Assembly (NCBI GenBank): GCA_023055505.1
Contig: JALIRH010000023.1
Location: 9,368,423 to 9,432,422 of the forward strand
Origin: Callipepla californica brunnescens
Lineage: Eukaryota > Chordata > Aves > Galliformes > Odontophoridae
Direction of reading: 5' to 3'
DNA length: 64,000 nt
This document shows positions 37,139 to 49,399 of this stretch, piece by piece. The notes below the pieces were generated by a model, which was given only the letters and a program-made list of their open reading frames with translations, did not search any database and had not been told where the DNA came from. The translations under genes and the position numbers were made by a program. Position 1 is the first letter of the stretch. Each line of letters opens with the position of its first letter.

Positions 37139-40100
37139 CTAAGAAGTGCTACAGTATTTTCTATCTATTGCTAGCATCTATATTCATAAGTGAAGATGTA
37201 TTTATATCTTCACCTAGATGTCTCTTACTTAGAATACTGTTATTAAATCATGAGGAAGTTAGTAAACACTTGGAGCAGGCTTTTTAATGAGAACATCTTG
37301 AATTGAAAGGGACAAGAATCACTGAGTTCTGTGTGTGTGAACTTTTACATCAGTAGCTTTTAGGGATTAACCTAAAATGGGTGAAAATGCCCTTATGTGG
37401 AGTTATCTGGGAATAGTTATTAAACTTGTGTGCTATTTAATGATGTTTGTCTTGGAAATGTGAACAAACAGAGCAATAACAGAAGCAAGGGGTGTGATAA
37501 AGTCTTAGAATGTCAATGTAGTGAAAATTTCAGGAGGGTGATGCACTGTGAAAAAAGTGACAGATAAGATAATCATCAAGCAGTCTGGCTTCTTTATGAG
37601 CAAGTGGCAATCAAAAACCCATTTTATTCTGAGGTAACAATTCAGAGTGCATAGCTGTTAACCATTCAGATACAGGATGGATCCGTCTATCTTTACTGGT
37701 TTCCCAGGGATCCAGGGAGCTTCACACAATTAAAAAAATACAACATCTGACAAAAAGGTGCCACTTTCAGAATGAAATGAGTAGAGGTGTGAGGGATGAA
37801 TTTACTCTGTTTGACTCGTCCAGGACTCATATATGAAATGATTTTGTGTATAGAAAGGCACAACTACCACCACCACAAAAAATCAATTTTAGAGTCTCCA
37901 CAAGGAAGGACGGACTTGAGTATAGATTTTCTTTGCAAAAGGAAAGATGCAAAGTACAATGAAAAATGTCATTTGCTTAGAGAAAATAGGAGAAATGGTA
38001 AATATCTAGATGCTTGAGCTGAGGTTTCCAATATAGATTTTGTGATAACCTCTAAGGCAGAGGACAAGTGTTCCTTTACAAATGTGCTTCTTTCTGAAAA
38101 ACCCAGCAGGCAAGGGCAGAGTGAGTAATCTGAGTAAAAAGCTGTGAAAGCATTTTCTCTTCCTCCAAGGATTTTACCAATGTCTGTTTCTCTCAAATTA
38201 GATATGTAAGGATTCAGTCAGGAGTATGGAGAGATCTTACTCTGCACTCAATACTGTTTTTTTCCCCTCACTGCTGAGATCTTGTTTTTTTCTTGTCATT
38301 TTGTCTCTGGTGGCAGGAGATTCCCAGTCAGGATTCTAATGAACAAGATTTAAACACTGGCTCTGTTGTCAGCCTGTGCCTTTTGTTTGTGTAAGCAGCC
38401 ATTCTGTCTATCCCACCTCATATTCCAGGAGGAGAAGAAGCGAGAAAGGTTGAAGCATTCTTCACAGATACTGCAGCTGTAATTGTTTGAATGCTCATTT
38501 TCTTATGCTTGCTTCCCAAAATGGGAGATTGGAGTAGCTTAGTGAGATCTATCATGTGGATAACCATGTTAAAGTTTCAGAATTTATTAGGATAAAGACA
38601 TTTGGCATGCATGTGGGGAATGTGGGACAGGACAGGCAGCAAAGGGATTATGGACTTCCAAGTGAAATCTGTTTTTCACGTGTTGAGACTAACAACTGCA
38701 GAGCCATTGTTTTGAGAAGCTTTCGGATGAATACTTTCTTAAGATTTTTTTTACTTACCATTCGTGAAGTTTTTATTGCACAGAACTGAAAATATTATTT
38801 AATTCTGAGAAAATCTGTAACTGTACAATCTTGTGCATGCATGAGACTGAGAGCATGTTTCTATAAGTGGTATCTTAACAGTATGTCTCCTGAAATCAAG
38901 ACTCGTCCTTGAAAACCTTTTTTGGAGGATAAAGACAACTTACTGCATATGGTGAAAAATGGTGTGATAGAAATGTATGTTAAGCATTGCAGTTATTTTG
39001 AAACAACTGTGACAAACAGTAGGAGACAATGAGAAACTTTTTCTATGATGAGAAACTTTTTCCAGCGTCTTCTTCAATGATGTCTTGCTTTCAGTTGCTA
39101 ACACAGGAAATTAATTTAAAGAATGGTCACATTAAATGATCGCTACCAGTAGTTAAAATGCAGATAGATCATCTTCTGAGCCTTGACTAGTTGTCTCGAT
39201 CTTTCTAATCTATCCTGAGGATAAATGCTTTTGGTAGCATCCAGCACTGTTCATTTCCATCTTTCCTCAGTCTGGTGGAAAGCTTCTGTTGGTTTAATGT
39301 GAATGGCTGTTGGGGAATGGTGATACTTGAAAAATTTTACATTGACAGATGTTGAAATGAAAGACAGACCTCCCAGAAGGTGTCAGAGATAGGATCAATA
39401 TGGACAGCAGATTAAAACCTAGGGAAGCTTGTAATTATATTTGTAGCCTAAAATAGACTGCAGTTTAAAAAAAAAAAAAAAATAACTGTCTGTTAACATT
39501 GATATTGTTTTGTCTAAGCCTCATAATGATGGAAATTAATTTGCAGAGCTAGTAGAAATGTATTCCAGGATAACTTGACCTCTGTTATCCTGCATGTATT
39601 AGCTGTGGTTGCTGGTAGGAGATTTGAAGTTTGCAAAGAGAAGCAAGCAGCAGGCTTGTTTTATGTGGATCATTTAAGACTGTTTGATATGCATACTGCT
39701 CTACCAACTGAAGAACATTTTTAAAACGAAGTCAAAAGAAACCAACAATGTGAAATCACCTGACTGTATTCTGCAAGTTAGTTCTCCTTTGCAGGTCTGA
39801 ACCTGGGTGCCCATCTCAGTGGCTGTGTTTAAAGGGCTGAAATTTCTCAACAGATCAGCAGTTTTCAGCGCTTATATTGTGGACTGTCCTGCTGCTGCCT
39901 CATTATGCCAATTTCTTTCTACAGTCTTCTAACTGATCACCCATTCTCCCTCCCCTTCATTCTGCTTTTATTTTCTCTTTGCATGGGTTGGTATTGCTGA
40001 TTTAAGTGACAGGCCATAGACAGTAAGACCATAGAGAAGTGAATGATCTTAGCATCAACTATTGCTCTCCTGCTCTTTATTCAGTAAGTGTGATTTAGAG

Positions 40101-42640
40101 GGACCCTTTTTTTTTTGCCCTAGGGGAATGTAGAGTGCTTCCTGGATGGCTACCTTTTCTTGTGAAGACAGAAATACTATAACATTGACTTGTTGACTTG
40201 CTTTTATTTCTGGAGATGTACACTTTGAAGGATGTCCTTAACTGTACTGGAATGAGATGATGGGGAAAAAAATCTGTGAAGGAAATGCGGTGATTCTAAT
40301 ATTAATATAATTCTTACGAAGCAGCAGTGGCAGAGCAACCGGGTTTAGGGCACTGCTTGTAAAAGTGAGTCATCTGTTTAAATAAGCCTGTTTTCACAGT
40401 AGTAACACATCCTTTTTTTCCCTGTGCTAACTGTTTTCTCTGCTGTACGTAATGTTTGATTGCCTTTGAATGTTTCATATCTTTGGAATTGAAGGCACAT
40501 TTATACCAGTGCATTAATAATTGTAGCTACATGCGGGTTTGGATTATTTTGGATTTACCTCTTCATGTTTGTCTTCTTGCAAAAGGTGATTTGAAAGTGT
40601 GAAGTTAAACAGCACGTGTTTCATCAAGCTTGCTCTGGTGTTTTTAATTTAGCTGTACTTTGGCCAGTTGTTTGAAGACTACTGTGAAAAGAGTAGACAC
40701 ATTTAAAAATATTTTAGTGACATCACTGATAAAAATGACTGTCCAGAGAAGTATAACTGATTAACTTTGTAAGAGAAAGTCTCTCTGTCAAGAAGTGAAA
40801 TCTTGGTACTCTTCTTGAATGCGTGGTTTGGATTTTTATGCACACAGTCATCAACTTGCATCCAGCAGATAGTAGAAAAAGTTGTATCTGTAGTGTAGTC
40901 TTCAATACCATCTAAATTTGTGTGGATGAGATTGGGGTAAAGACTTAATAGATAGCACCACCTGAAGGCATATTTTCACTTGAAAAAAATATTCCTGAAA
41001 AGTCAAAGAGGAGTTGCAAATATGGAGTGATGCAGTTCTGAATGAAAAGACAGACATCAGAATTTCATTAAACATGAATCTGGGGATGAAGGTGCATTTC
41101 CAAGCATCCATTTTGAATCTAGGAGTTTTAATGATATTACGACAACTTTTAATTGGATGTTTATGACTTGTTTTTAGTAAAAGAAGACTGGATTTGCTTG
41201 TGCACACTCCTTGGTGAATTATTTAAAAAACTTGTTATTCTAAGAGATAGACAAACTCATGTGGAACTCACAGTGCAGTTGTTCATGTTACAAGCTTTTC
41301 AAGAGGACAGTGGTAACAGTGATTAAAACTATGCATTAGCTAGACTGCATTTCCTTATGGAGCTGGGGAAGTAGTGGTTACCACAGCTCTTCTGCAAAGA
41401 GTTAGTAGACTTCAGATTTCATCTGAAGACCTTTCTAGGCTCTCAGTCCTGTCCCATCTCCTTTGTAATCACTCTTGCAAATGGAAGGAGAGCAGACAGT
41501 GGATGGTGCTCCAGAGCTTCATCTGCTTTTCTGTATGCAACTATGGTGTTCAGCCAAGAAAGAGGAGGGACAGCAACTTATTTTTCTAGTGTAACTGAAG
41601 GAAACTTTTCCAAGGCTGTCCTTGCCCAAACAGAGCCGTTGCCAGTGTTTAAAAGTGCAGTGACAAAAAAAGCTCCATGCAGTGCTTGTTAGGAATTGCA
41701 TTTACAGATATGTTAGAAAGCATTTGAAGTTTTATCAGCCTAGGTAGCATGAAGTTGCATACACATTTGAGGAACAATTACCTGCTTTAAGGCTGAAAAA
41801 TCAAGATGATGTTGAATATGATTCAGATGGGTTTCTGCTAATTTTACTAATATGCAAGTGTGGAAAACTCCTAGGGATTAGTAGCTTAGAAATTGTTGGA
41901 AAATCTAAAACAGGGAAGTGAATCCTATTTCATATGCTTAACATACGTAGCTATGGGCAGTCATTGGTTCTTGTGAATCAGATATCTTGTGAATTTTAAT
42001 TAAGATACATAATGAGTGTATCTTTATTTGAAATGTTCAGGGTATTGTAAAACTAACATAATTCATATTTCAAAATGTGTAACACATGCATTTTATATAC
42101 CAGTATTTGTATGTTGTCTGGGAATTACTGGCAGATTTGAAAACTATTTTGCATACAAACATTTATTATAATGCATTGCAGAGACTTTTTAAAAAATACC
42201 TTTCACGTCATAAACGCAAGAAAACAGTTTCTTATCTAGTTAAGATTAAATGTTTTCTCAGTCTGCAATTGTCTTGTAGAACTCTTACGAAGTTTTCACC
42301 CAAGATTTAGTGATGGATTGAGTTTTAAATTTGTATGTATTCACAATTACTTCTTTCTTGCAGTTCCTCCCCACTGCTGTCAGTGGAATCTAGTCAAAAG
42401 TGACTTCCAGAAGAAGATAAGTTGTCAAACTTGGTGTACTCACAGATAACACATATTGTTCCTTCTAAAGACCAAAAAAATAATATGAAATGCTTCATTT
42501 GTGATTATAGAAGGCGGTTAACATTAGATAGTTGAATTTATTTCTCTAAAACCAGCATTTCACTTTTTCTGTTTCCATGGCATTACATGGAATGTAATGT
42601 AAATAATTCACATGCTAAGGTAACTAATACTTCTTGGTTA
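37139..42640. other. Intronic stretch, no gene or large repeat
   Basis: AT-rich unique sequence with a 16-A run at 39467-39482. A splice-acceptor-like site near 42362 is discussed among the findings. Confidence 0.55.
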
Positions 42641-42645
42641 GTTAT

Positions 42646-43247
42646 CACAGAACTGTAGAGGTTGGAAGAGGCCACTGGAGATCATCATATCCAACCTTCT
42701 GCAAAAGCAGTTGCTACAATAGTTTGCACAGGAATGTGTCCAGGTGGGTTTTGATTATCGCCTAAGAATGAGACTCCACAGACACTCTGGGCAGCACGTT
42801 CCAGAGCTCTGTCACCCTTGCAGTAAAGTTCTTCCTTGTGTTTATATGGAACTTCCCATCTTCCAGTTTTTGCCCTTTGTCCCTTGTCCTTTTGCTGGAC
42901 ATTCTTAAAAAGATCCTGACTTTGACAGTTGCTTTTTAGATACTTGTGTGTTGATAAGTTCCCCTCTGAAGTCTTCTCTTCTCCAGACTGAGCGGCCCTA
43001 GGGCTCTCTACCTTCCTTGTAAAGGAGATGCTTCAGGCCCCTCATTGTCTTCACTGGACTCTCTCTGGAAGTTCTCTTTTTTGAACTGGGGAACACAGAA
43101 CTGGCCATAGTACTGCACATGTCTCACCAGGGCATAGTAGATGGGAACTGTCAATGCCCTTGAGCTGCTAGACACGCTTTTTTTAATGCACCCTGGGATA
43201 CTTCTGGCCTTCTTGGCCACAGGGACATACTGCTGGTTCATAGTCAG
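42646..43247 (-). mobile_element. CR1 LINE, about 0.6 kb
   Basis: Reversed CR1 3' end (GAGGTTGGAAGAGGCC, GAGATCATCATATCCAACC), then ACTCTGGGCAGC, AAGTTCTTCCTTGTGTTTAT, GGCCATAGTACTGCACATGT and CTTCTGGCCTTCTTGGCCAC. The last is the conserved end of the CR1 segment also seen at 19.6 kb. The subfamily differs from the 29 kb and 30 kb copies. Frames are broken. Confidence 0.9.
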
Positions 43248-43614
43248 TATACATTTCAGATTTACTGTTGAGATCTTCAGTTACTTAACCTTTTGCTTCT
43301 TTTTCATTTTTTAGAAACCAGAAATCATATTAAGCTCTAAAAAGTGGTGATGTGGCAATTAATCTCTTGTACAAAGGAGGATGTACCGATTATAAGTTCA
43401 GTATTTACTGATGTTGTGGTTGAACCTGTCTGGCAGTTTAGCACTTCACAGCTGTTCTCCAACTCCTCCATCCCAACTGGGATGACAAAGAGAATAGGGA
43501 ATAGGGGAAAGAAAGAAGTGGAACTCACAGATTGTGGTAATAAATATTTACTTGGACAAAAAAGGAAGAGAGAAATAACAGTAATGACAAGAATATATGT
43601 AAAAATATTTATAT

Positions 43615-44157
43615 GAGGGCTGCTCTGAAAGTAATGCCTCTTACTTTATCATATTGTCCCATGATGACAGAGGCAGATGTTGATGATATGACAGTAGAGG
43701 TTGAATCTTCCCACCAGTATTCCATTACATTTTGTTGCTATGTGAGAAAAGGCAGCAGAGTCTGACAGATTGACATCTGCCGTGGAAGTGCAGATGAAGT
43801 GAAGGGTGTCACACAGTTTTTCCGTGTGGAAAAAAATGATACCTACTGACATTCGTCAACACTTGCTGAATGTTGATGGAGACCAGACAGTGGGTGTGAG
43901 CACAGTGAGGAGTTGAGTAGTGCGTTTCTGCAGTGGCAACAGTGACAGTGGGACACTTCCACTGGTTCACATTTTCACAAGTGTGACCTGGAGGCTCTTG
44001 TTCATTGCTGGCAAAAATCCATTGCTAAAGGGGGTGATAATGTTGGAAAATACTGTTTTGTAGCTGAGAATTTGTTCTATCAAAAATTGTTACGGTGCTC
44101 TTTGCAGCTGCTGTAGTTTCCATGAAAATAAATAGGACACGTTACTTTTGAAGCAAA
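43615..44157 (+). mobile_element. Mariner (Galluhop type), internally deleted non-autonomous copy
   Basis: Begins TGAGGGCTGCTCTGAAAGTA after a TA, like the copy at 9493, and ends with GTAGTTTCCATGAAAATA and a 3' terminal repeat of GTTACTTTTGAAGCA type. The 5' ~345 nt and 3' ~195 nt align in order with the 9.5 kb copy, but the middle (about 745 nt, equivalent to 9826-10575, most of the transposase) is missing. A deletion of this kind makes MITE-like derivatives mobilised by a full-length partner. Confidence 0.85.
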
Positions 44158-47100
44158 ATGCATATGTATACAAGTGAGGCACAACGCAATAGCTTACCAC
44201 TCACCAGCTGATGAGCAGTGGTTGCATCTCTGGCCAAGTCCTCACAGATTTTAAGTTATTTTTGCATAATGTTTGTCGTATAGTAGAGTTAGCTGTCCTG
44301 ATTCTGTCCCCTCCCAGCTCCTTGTGCCCTTCAGCATCATCACTAGCAGGACAGTATGAGAAGCTGAAAAAACTGAAATGTCCTTGGCTCTATGCGGTGC
44401 TACTCAGCAACAATGAAAACATCCATGGTGTGTTATCAACACTATTTTTCTCCTAAGATTAAAAAGTAACATCATTCCAGACACCATGAAGAAAATCAGC
44501 TCCATCCCAGCTGAAACCTGGACAGCTGAGACCTAATTTCATGTCTGTACAGTATTTTTGGGTATATATACAATTCTCTAAAGAGAATTACAAATATAAA
44601 TTCGAAACAGTTATTTTAGTAAATACGAGTTTTCTAACTGCAGAAAAAGTGGATAATTGAACCGAAAGGATATTCAGTAGAATTTTTCATGGTGTATATG
44701 ACAGCATAACAATATCAGGATTTTACGTAATTCATTATTGTATCTTCATAAAAAAATAGTACTCATGTCCCCAGAAAATGTCACAGCCCATATGTTTGTT
44801 CAGAGTAATTTACACTCTCTGACAGTGTCAGATGTTTCTGAGAGACCAGTGGTCACTTCTGAGGGCTGGATGCACAAGATCTGTCTCCTTTGGAATAGAT
44901 ACAGGAATTCCGTTCTGCTTGCAGATTTTGTACAAATTGTCAGACTCGTTGAGAGGTCTGGACATCTCAGACGCACATCTCATGAAGGACTGGGTGGACT
45001 GCCATATTCCTCTGTTGTCTCAGCTGGTTCCTGCTGAATTCATTGGATGGAGTATCTAACAAGATACCAAGGGCAAGAATGTCAAAACTGTAGTATCTGA
45101 TTAGTTTTTTATTACATTAATTTTGCTCTGAAACTGCTTTTTTGATAACGGGCTGCACTGAGTATGCACATAAAAACTGAGTCTAGGAGGAACGTGAGGC
45201 CACTGACTTGTTTGACATAGCTTCAGCTTCTAGATATTGGTTTTTCTAAATTTTTTATTTATTTTATTTCTGTCCAGTACTGAAATGTAAAAAAAAATAA
45301 GTTACAGTAAAAAATAATATGATTTTTGCAGGTGTTTTCTTAAAATCTTTAATTGATGGTAGAAAGTAGCCCGGTGATTAGCTCAGCTCTAAACACTGTA
45401 GAGCAAACTCCTAAGGTTAGGTGAGATGAGTTGTGCCTCCGTGTCATGGAACAGCTGTCTAAACACTACACTGCTTTACTGGAAAATCACACAGCTTACT
45501 GCATCTTTATTGCAGGTCACTTTTAATACTTGGCACTGATCTTTACTAGTTCCACTATTTAGTAATGGTGCTTAGCTCCACTAGAAAGCAACTATAAAAT
45601 GGATTTAATATTTCAGTCTGTGTGTTGCAAGGATTCAAAACATGGCTACATTCTAGAATTCAGGGGCTCTTTTTCATGTATTAAGAGACTTGTGTAATTG
45701 CTTACAAATGACTTTACTCATTTTTAATATTTGCTGGGAAAGTAATCACTCTAAATAATAATTTAGAATAACTACTGAAACTGACCTACAAACCGCTTAA
45801 GGAGATGAGTGAGATCTGAAAGTCAGTTCTGATCCTAAGCGTATGAGTGTGTATTTATCTGCTTTTATTAATGGCTTTTGAACAGACTTGGCCTTCTTTG
45901 AACTGTTTAAATCTCTGCTTTAGTGTCAGCTTGAAAGCTGTGCTGAGATACTTGTGATTAGAAACTTGCCTTAAATCTCCAATTTATTTTATAAGATGGT
46001 GAGTAATTGTACCTAGATAATGAAAATCAATGAGTGACATCTGTGGCTTCTCCTGCATTATAGCATATTAAAAAAAAAATCTACTGATGTTCTGGTTTGA
46101 GAAAGTTTCTTCATTCTCTTAAAAGAGTAGCACTGTCACATATACGTGATTCTGCTGTGTTACTGTAATCAAAATGTTTTCCATCCAGGAAAGGCTCTTG
46201 AGCTTTTTGATAGCAAACTCCAGAGTTGTTGTACGCTCATTTAACAAGTGGTCTTCTCGCCAAGCCTGTCAGAGTTGAAGAAGTGTTTGGACAGTGCTCT
46301 CAAGATCGTGGTTCATTGTGGAACCAGGGTTCTTTCCAATCTGTTCTCTGCTATGATTTGATTCAGTGATAACACATTGGTGCATTGATGCAAACCTTTC
46401 TGGTTTGATTTTGTTCTGTTTTAAAAGAGGGAGTGTTAGTAGTGATTTTAAGTTTAATGGCAGATTAGCATGGTAAGTTTTTGTAATTCCTCCAGCATGT
46501 ATGTGTGCTCTATATGTATTCAAGACATTGGCTATCTTCAGTTTGCAAAAATAGTCCAAGACAGAGTATTTAAAGCATACAGTTCAAAGTAAGTGCTACA
46601 TCATAGCATGAAATGTCCTATATTTATATTTGTGATTTAACTTCCTAATTGAAGACACCAATCCTTGAAACTCACTATACAGTAATAATATTGCTCTGAC
46701 AAAAATTATTTTGGATAAAAATAGGTAACTGACATATGTGATGTTCGGTCCTAAAAGATCCAGCCTATAAATTGGAAGCCTTGTCTTCCAGTTTGTAAAT
46801 TAACTTTAAAGCCTTAACTTTAACAAGCCTTAGAATACACATTCAAGGGTTGTATTGTAGGGTTTGGCTCAAATTAGTATTGAGTTGTTCTCTGAAAACT
46901 TATAGCATTAATCTTTCTCTGACCAGTTGTGGCTAGTTCTGTGAAGACAGGATTTCCCTATTTCAGGTGAGAGGAGATTTTGTTTTGCATCTGGTGACCT
47001 AGGGACAACATGTCAGAGTAACTCACTGGGGCCTGTGGAGCTGGTTTCATCTGTGTTTGTTTGCGTGTGTTCACAGGGATGTGGAGTTTTCCTTCCTGGA

Positions 47101-48894
47101 AAACACAAAGGTGTCTTCTGCTGCCTTTGCATACTTCACTGACTGTGAAGTATGCAGTGAAGTATACTCCACTGACTTGCATAAATAACATGCAGGTTGG
47201 GAACTGTGTTTTGTTTCTCTCCTCTGGAAAGGAGAATTTTCTGCCACAAAAAAACACGGGTCTTGCAAGCTGATTTTCCTCCTGCTGCTCGCTTGCTTCT
47301 GGTGTTGACTCAGTTGGTTGGACCGCACTGCACTGTGCCTGTATGTTTGTTATAGCTGGATGTATGTTTTCAAATAATAAACAACACTTATAATTGGGTA
47401 AAAGCCAGTGTGCTAATTGTGTAATGTAATGTGAAAATGGTAAGTGGAGAACAGAAAGTCAGATCTACATTTTACAGGAAGCAGTGTTCTTTTTTTAACA
47501 GAAAGTCAGTCCAGCTCCTGTGTTTTAACACCATACATCCCTGAGAGACATTTCATCAGCCGTATTTTTACAAGAAAGGTAGACAGAGGGGGTGACTGGA
47601 AGTGAGGAAACAGGAGTCAGGAAGTCAGCTCATTTACAGATGATATTCTGGATATTCATAGATATACGTAGAAACAAATAAAGTAAATTGAAATTATTTC
47701 ATCAGGTACACTGGGCAACATTTTGCATTTTGCTTGACATTAACAACAGAATATTGTCAACACTTGGGAGCTCCTTGTAGCTGTAGAGTGACTGTTATGG
47801 TTCATCAGTATAACAGTCAATGGTCTAGACAAATTTCCCAGACTCTTATCAAGTTACTGTTTGTCCACTTTTAAAATCTTGAGTTCAAAATGAGGAATGC
47901 TTACCTGACCCATCGGGGTGACTGCATGGCTGTAAACTGCAGCTTGAGGGTTAAAAAGAACATCCAGTAAGGCAGTTATTACAGGAAGGATTCCTATCAA
48001 TTATTTCTTTTTATTTCAATCACTCTTAATGTATTTTTTCTGCCGACCCTGATTTTCCTGATCATTGACTACAATGTTGATTATTTAGTTTTTTTCCTCT
48101 GAGAAAGCCATAGTTTCTGCAGATAGATTGTTTTTGTCTTTTCTCCTTATGTCAGTTGCAGTAATGCGTTTGCACTGCATGTTTCATATGACCTAGAAAT
48201 TTTAAGAATCGTTACTGTAAAAAAAAATAATTGCTGGATTGTTGCGAAGTAATTACTAAGAAGCAAGAACCCAAGAATGTCTCCCTGTTGTGAGTGTTTA
48301 CAACTTGCTTGTTACTATGACTTATTCTGTATACTATTCCCTGAAGCTATTACTTAATGGGGATGGAAGAGCTGAGTCCTGTTTGATAAATTACATTGTT
48401 TGGGAAGTTTATTGTTTTATTTTTTCTGACTACTTGCTTCTTAGCAAATATGACAAGTGAATTTTAGAAGGCTTTTTGTCTCTGTGAAAAACTGAAGTTT
48501 AATCGTTAAGAATTTTGTGTTTTTATTTTTCTGTCACTTTTATTCATAAACACTGTGATGCTGATGCTTCTTTGGAAGTCTAATTGACAATTTATAAGTT
48601 TATTCAATATATAGTTCTTTATACATCAGAAATTTTTCTGATGGAAAAACTGAAACTATAATAGAATTGCATTTTATATCTGAAAGCTTTTGAAAACATT
48701 TTAATTGTGTTCACGTCATCGCCCAAGCCTAAGTCAGGAAGTTCTCTTTTCATTTTTGAAAAGCAAAGTTTGGCTAATATGCTTTGGATTTTCTTTGATT
48801 TCTTGATTCTATTTGTGATCATCTTGGTTCTACAAATTCACATGTGAATTATCGACTAGAGAATAGAATACTTAAGTAATTCACCTTATTATAC
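44158..48894. other. Intronic stretch, no gene or recognisable transposon
   Basis: AT-rich unique sequence. A perfect 12-bp hairpin lies at 47128-47156. A weak tRNA A-box-like word near 45378 has no partner B box. Confidence 0.55.
47128..47156. repeat. Perfect inverted repeat (12-bp stem, 5-nt loop)
   Basis: TGCATACTTCAC, loop TGACT, then GTGAAGTATGCA. The right arm is immediately followed by a second GTGAAGTAT-like unit, giving an imperfect direct repeat as well. No function is evident. Confidence 0.85.
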
Positions 48895-49385
48895 AGAACC
48901 ATAGAATTGAACGGATTGGAAGGGACCTCAAGAGATCATCAAGTCCAGCCCACTTCTGAAGTAGGTTCCTGACAATAAGTCGCACAGACATGCATCCAGA
49001 CAGGTCTTGAATATCTTCAGAGAAGATTTCAAAGCCTCTCTTGGTATCCTGTTCCCATGCCCCATCACATTTACCATAAACAAGTTCTTCCACATGTTTT
49101 TATGGAACTTCTTATGTTCCGATTTTTAGACCATTGTTCCTTGTCCTGTCACTGCACACCACCAAGAAGAGCCTGGCATCATCAGGCATCATCACATTCT
49201 CACTGTCCAACTCTCCAGTGTGTCCATGTCTTGTTCGAATGGTAGCACAGCCTTCCAGTGTACCATCTTTGTATCATCAGCAAACATGCTGCAGGTGGAC
49301 TCTATCCCATCAGCCAGGTTGCTGATGAAGATGATGAACAGGGCTTCCCATGTCTCTTGTGTCCCTGAACCTCTAGGTGGGCTTT
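48895..49385 (-). mobile_element. CR1 LINE, about 0.5 kb, 5' truncated
   Basis: Reversed CR1 tail (ACCATAGAATTGAACG, GATTGGAAGGGACCTCAAG, AGATCATCAAGTCCAGCCC), then 3' UTR/ORF2 landmarks AAGTTCTTCCACATGTTTTT and CATCAGCAAACATGCTGCAG. An internal jump near 49175 (GGCATCATC repeated) suggests a small deletion. Its truncated 5' end faces the next CR1. Confidence 0.9.
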
Positions 49386-49399
49386 GGAGGAGCAGAATT

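Noticed and set aside
45370..45440. tRNA-like A box (TAGCTCAGCT) after CCGGTGA
   Set aside because: No matching B box (GGTTCRANNCC) at the right distance and no acceptor or anticodon stem that pairs.
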